8,598 bases of DNA from Cyanobacteriota bacterium (GTDB lineage Bacteria > Cyanobacteriota > Cyanobacteriia > SKYG9), in NCBI GenBank assembly GCA_025054735.1, contig JANWZG010000150.1:1-8598 (forward strand), read 5' to 3'. The position numbers and the translations under genes are program-made. Below the pieces are notes generated by a model that had not been told where the DNA came from, searched no databases, and saw nothing but the letters and a program-made list of their open reading frames with translations. Below are positions 6,137 to 8,598 of this stretch, piece after piece. The first letter of the stretch is position 1, and the number at the start of each line of letters is the position of its first letter.

Positions 6137-7273
6137 TCAAATCGGCTCAAGAGCGGGATTACGTCTCGGCAGCCCTCGTAGCGGCGGAGCAGCTAACGTT
6201 CGCAATTCTTTGCCAGTCTGCACATCCCACAACTTGATTACCTCACCCCAGCCGCCACTAGCTAAGTATTTACCGTCAGGGCTGATGGCGATCGACTGTA
6301 TCACAGTTGTCTGGCGAGGAAAGGTACGAACAATCTGACCAGTCCTCATATCCCAGGTTTTGATGGTGTTGTCTTGGCTAGCACTGACCAATGTACTGCC
6401 ATCAGGGGTAAGGGTGATCGAACTGACTGCGAAGGCATGGCCACTCAAGGTTCGTTGTAGGGTTCCAGTTTTCAAGTTCCAGACTTTGATTAAGCGATCG
6501 CCGCCACCACTCACCAGGAAAGAGTCATCAGGACTAATAGCAATAGTGTTGCAACCTAACTCATGCCCTGCCAAGACAATTTCTAAGGTGTGCGTGAGAA
6601 AATTCCACACCCGAATCTCATCCCAACTAGCACTAATCAATCGTGTGCCATCGTGGGTGATGGCCAAGGCTGTAATAGGGTCACGATGTCCATTAAGAGT
6701 GCTAACTAACACTGGGGAATTGCCCGTGAGTTGCCAAATTTTGAGGGAACGATCGCCCCCGCCACTGACGAGAAATTGTCCATCGGGGCTAACTGCCAGT
6801 GCTTCGACCCAATTAGTGTGACCCCGTAGAATAGCCCGCTCCCGTCCAGTGTCCATATCCCATAGTTTGATGATTTGGTCATGCCCGCTGCTAATCAGGG
6901 TATGGCCATCAGGACTAATGGCAAGACTCAAAATTGGTAGGCGATGCCCAGAGAGGGCTTGGAGTTCTCGTCCAGAGTCTAGGTGCCAACGCTTGATCTG
7001 ATTATTGTGACTAACGCCTGCGATCATTGTTCCATCAGGACTAATGATGACAGATGCATGACTGTTTAAGAGCCGAGCAACTTGATCAGAGGGCGGTAAG
7101 TCAGAGGGTGGTAACTCTCGATTGGCGGATATAGGAAGGAACGATCGGTGACGGGGAGCAACGTGAACTGCTAAACCAGCCTCAGAAGTCACCACTGAGA
7201 TCACGGTCAGCATACTCGTCAGCAGCGGCAACCACCCCAGAGAGCCATGAACAAACTGACAACTTGGTACCAT
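6137..7273 (-). CDS. Secreted or membrane-anchored seven-bladed WD40-repeat protein
   Basis: From ATG 7273 the protein has 378 residues. The N-terminus (MVPSCQFVHGSLGWLPLLTSMLTVISVVTSEAGLA) has a hydrophobic stretch at about 12-35, which suggests a signal peptide or membrane anchor, though the charged n-region is weak. A linker with a duplicated LPPSD precedes seven consecutive WD40 repeats from about residue 65 to 361, enough for a complete beta-propeller. Most carry the SPDG turn, a GH dipeptide and a closing W-D/N/Q; blade 1 and blades 6-7 are degenerate at GH. The protein ends in a basic-proline tail (LRGLPRRNPALEPI). The propeller is probably a binding scaffold; ligand and pathway are unknown. 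The TTG at 7294 would add seven residues, but ATG is favoured by the purine-rich stretch just upstream. The cyclo-ligase gene follows closely on the same strand. Confidence 0.9.
   Translation of the reverse strand: MVPSCQFVHGSLGWLPLLTSMLTVISVVTSEAGLAVHVAPRHRSFLPISANRELPPSDLPPSDQVARLLNSHASVIISPDGTMIAGVSHNNQIKRWHLDSGRELQALSGHRLPILSLAISPDGHTLISSGHDQIIKLWDMDTGRERAILRGHTNWVEALAVSPDGQFLVSGGGDRSLKIWQLTGNSPVLVSTLNGHRDPITALAITHDGTRLISASWDEIRVWNFLTHTLEIVLAGHELGCNTIAISPDDSFLVSGGGDRLIKVWNLKTGTLQRTLSGHAFAVSSITLTPDGSTLVSASQDNTIKTWDMRTGQIVRTFPRQTTVIQSIAISPDGKYLASGGWGEVIKLWDVQTGKELRTLAAPPLRGLPRRNPALEPI
6494..6501. repeat. HIP1 octamer GCGATCGC
   Basis: Perfect HIP1 copy inside WD40 blade 5, encoding the GDR of SGGGDRLIK. 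The equivalent position of blade 3 (near 6752) carries the one-mismatch form ACGATCGC. Confidence 0.9.
7086..7115 (-). repeat. 15-base tandem duplication encoding LPPSD-LPPSD
   Basis: Bases 7086-7100 and 7101-7115 are two adjacent copies differing at two positions. They encode LPPSD twice in the linker between the N-terminal hydrophobic segment and the first WD40 blade of the minus-strand gene. The change is in frame and simply lengthens a proline-rich linker. Confidence 0.8.
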
Positions 7274-7475
7274 AATCTCGCTTTCTCTACCCAAAATCTA
7301 CTGCAATCACGATGTGCTATGGCCACATGCAGGTTAGTTAGGGGGTTGTATTGAGAAACTGACTAAAGCTGCCGATCAAATCAGGTAACCAACTAGCCTA
7401 CCGCAGTAAGGGGGGTGGATTAGCCTTGCAGTGATCTAGAGCCTAGTTGACTCCCCAATTGCGATGCACTATTGC
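7274..7475. other. Intergenic region between sugar phosphotransferase and WD40 genes
   Basis: This 202-base stretch separates two minus-strand genes. I see no ORF, tRNA-like fold or convincing promoter pair. It presumably holds the promoter of the WD40 gene and the end of the upstream transcript, but no hairpin-plus-T-run is visible on the minus strand. Confidence 0.4.
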
Positions 7476-8598
7476 TTAGTAAGCACCCTCGCCAAAAATG
7501 ATAATGCGCAGTGTTTCTACCAAAATATCCAAGTCTAGGTTTAGTGACCAGTTGTCAATGTAGTACAAATCTAAGCGCACTACATCGTTAAAGTCTTCAA
7601 TATCTGATCGTCCTGAGATTTGCCACAGACCTGTAATCCCTGGAAGCACTTGATGACGCACATGATGCCATGGTGAAAAATGTGCTACATCCCGCAAGGG
7701 CAGTGGTCGAGGCCCGACGAGACTCATTTGCCCTAGCAGCACATTAAACAGTTGGGGTAACTCGTCTAAGCTAGTGCGACGCAGGAAGCGGCCAACCGAT
7801 GTCACCCTGGGGTCATGCTTAAGCTTAAACATGATTTGATGGCTACAGTTAACTCGCTGTTCTAAGGATGCTTGCAGGCGATCGGCATCCGCCACCATAG
7901 TGCGAAATTTCCACATCAGAAATGTTTTGCCGTGCAGCCCTACCCGCTCTTGGCGATAGAAAATAGCACCCGGAGACGATAACCGAATGGCGATCGCAAT
8001 CCCCACAAACACTGGTGACAAGACAGTAATGCCAATGAGCGCTCCCACAATATCCATACAGCGTTTGAGGCGATAGTCCCAACCGTTGAGCAGCAAAAAT
8101 GATGGAGCTACTCGTAGGGTGGGTAGGCCGGCCACAATTTCTGGGATCCCGCGTCGATGCAGCATGTCTAAGCTAGAGGGTAATAACCGCAACAAAATGC
8201 CATGCCGTTTGAGTTGCCAATACAGGGCTGAGGCTAGGTCACTTTGGGGAAGGTTTTCTGCTAGCACCTCTCGTGCTCCTGATGCCAAGATCAGTCGTAG
8301 GGTTGATTCGGTATTTGCCATGGAAGAAAGGGCAGCACCAACAATGTGGTATCGCTGGCGAACAGTCTTGGCTAAAGCACTGAGACGGTGCGCTGGTGCA
8401 ATCAGAAAAACAGGACTATTAACTGCCGCGTGGTGGCTGTGGTCTAGTTGGCGCAGCGCTAGTGTAGTCAACAGCCGTCCTCCAATCACCAGTACAATAC
8501 TGCTAGCCCAAGCGGTAAAGAACAGCGATCGAGGTGGGTCTAACTTGGGGTCATAAAAGTAGTTCACTACCAAGGACAGTGCATAGACCAAGCTTACT
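7476..8598 (-). CDS. Polyprenyl-phosphate sugar phosphotransferase (exopolysaccharide initiation), N-terminus outside window
   Basis: Transfers a sugar-1-phosphate from a nucleotide sugar to undecaprenyl phosphate at the cytoplasmic membrane, the first step of a polysaccharide repeat unit. The frame is still open at base 8598, so the first transmembrane helices are missing; about 373 residues are visible. Counting from the TTG at 8591, there are two membrane segments (about 1-12 and 23-45), a Rossmann-like middle domain (about 58-165) and the bacterial sugar transferase domain (about 174-371). The latter starts with the membrane helix KRCMDIVGALIGITVLSP, then FYRQERVGLHGKTFLMWKFRTM (211-232), TSLDELPQLFNV (273-284, with the DE pair matching the catalytic dyad known from PglC), MSLVGPRP (289-296), LPGITGLWQISGR (316-328) and LDLYYIDNWS (340-349). 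It ends FGEGAY, as is typical of the family. The substrate sugar cannot be read from the sequence. Confidence 0.93.
   Translation of the reverse strand, partial: VSLVYALSLVVNYFYDPKLDPPRSLFFTAWASSIVLVIGGRLLTTLALRQLDHSHHAAVNSPVFLIAPAHRLSALAKTVRQRYHIVGAALSSMANTESTLRLILASGAREVLAENLPQSDLASALYWQLKRHGILLRLLPSSLDMLHRRGIPEIVAGLPTLRVAPSFLLLNGWDYRLKRCMDIVGALIGITVLSPVFVGIAIAIRLSSPGAIFYRQERVGLHGKTFLMWKFRTMVADADRLQASLEQRVNCSHQIMFKLKHDPRVTSVGRFLRRTSLDELPQLFNVLLGQMSLVGPRPLPLRDVAHFSPWHHVRHQVLPGITGLWQISGRSDIEDFNDVVRLDLYYIDNWSLNLDLDILVETLRIIIFGEGAY
7990..7997. repeat. HIP1 octamer GCGATCGC
   Basis: Perfect HIP1 copy in the sugar phosphotransferase gene, encoding part of GIAIAIRL just after the membrane helix. 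Confidence 0.9.

Noticed and set aside
6360..6821. Plus-strand open frame of 153 codons
   Set aside because: It lies antisense within the WD40 gene, shows no family resemblance and reflects repeat composition on the opposite strand.
8086..8556. Plus-strand open frame of 156 codons
   Set aside because: It is antisense to the clearly conserved sugar phosphotransferase and has low-complexity, arginine/serine-rich content.
1..8598. Mobile element, defence island or phage region
   Set aside because: No transposase, integrase, long terminal inverted repeats, tRNA-linked attachment site or toxin-antitoxin pair is visible; most genes are conserved housekeeping genes.

Overview
This window looks like ordinary chromosomal DNA of a cyanobacterium. 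The strongest evidence is psaD, a photosystem I reaction-centre subunit, directly followed by trpE, an arrangement I recall from Synechocystis (slr0737-slr0738). Supporting evidence is four perfect copies of the cyanobacterial HIP1 octamer GCGATCGC, many one-mismatch relatives, a PspA/IM30-family protein and a Crp/Fnr regulator with an NtcA-like DNA-reading helix. I could not assign a genus.

Layout. The left edge (1-457, +) holds the C-terminal part of a Uma2/DUF820-family protein that ends in a seven-residue repeat coiled coil. tyrS (529-1734, +) follows. A 120-base gap with an inverted repeat leads to psaD (1855-2283, +), whose stop overlaps the trpE start by four bases (trpE 2280-3854, +). 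Next come a Crp/Fnr-type regulator (3941-4588, +), preceded by a cluster of GTAAC/GTTAC half-sites, and pspA (4810-5514, +), preceded by a 221-base leader with hairpin-forming sequence. pspA converges with 25 bases of separation on a minus-strand pair: a secreted or membrane-anchored seven-bladed WD40 protein (7273-6137) and, just downstream, 5-formyltetrahydrofolate cyclo-ligase (6118-5540). The right edge (8598-7476, -) holds most of a polyprenyl-phosphate sugar phosphotransferase that starts exopolysaccharide repeat-unit assembly; its N-terminus lies outside the window.

How the genes fit together. Most are independent housekeeping genes: tRNA charging, photosystem I assembly, tryptophan synthesis, envelope stress, folate salvage and polysaccharide initiation. 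The two tightest physical links are psaD-trpE (ATGA overlap, likely translational coupling) and WD40-cyclo-ligase (9 or 18 bases apart, likely one transcript). I found no CRISPR array, insertion sequence, tRNA, rRNA, phage gene or defence island. I see no convincing new multi-gene system; the points worth a second look are regulatory sequences and gene-coupling oddities.
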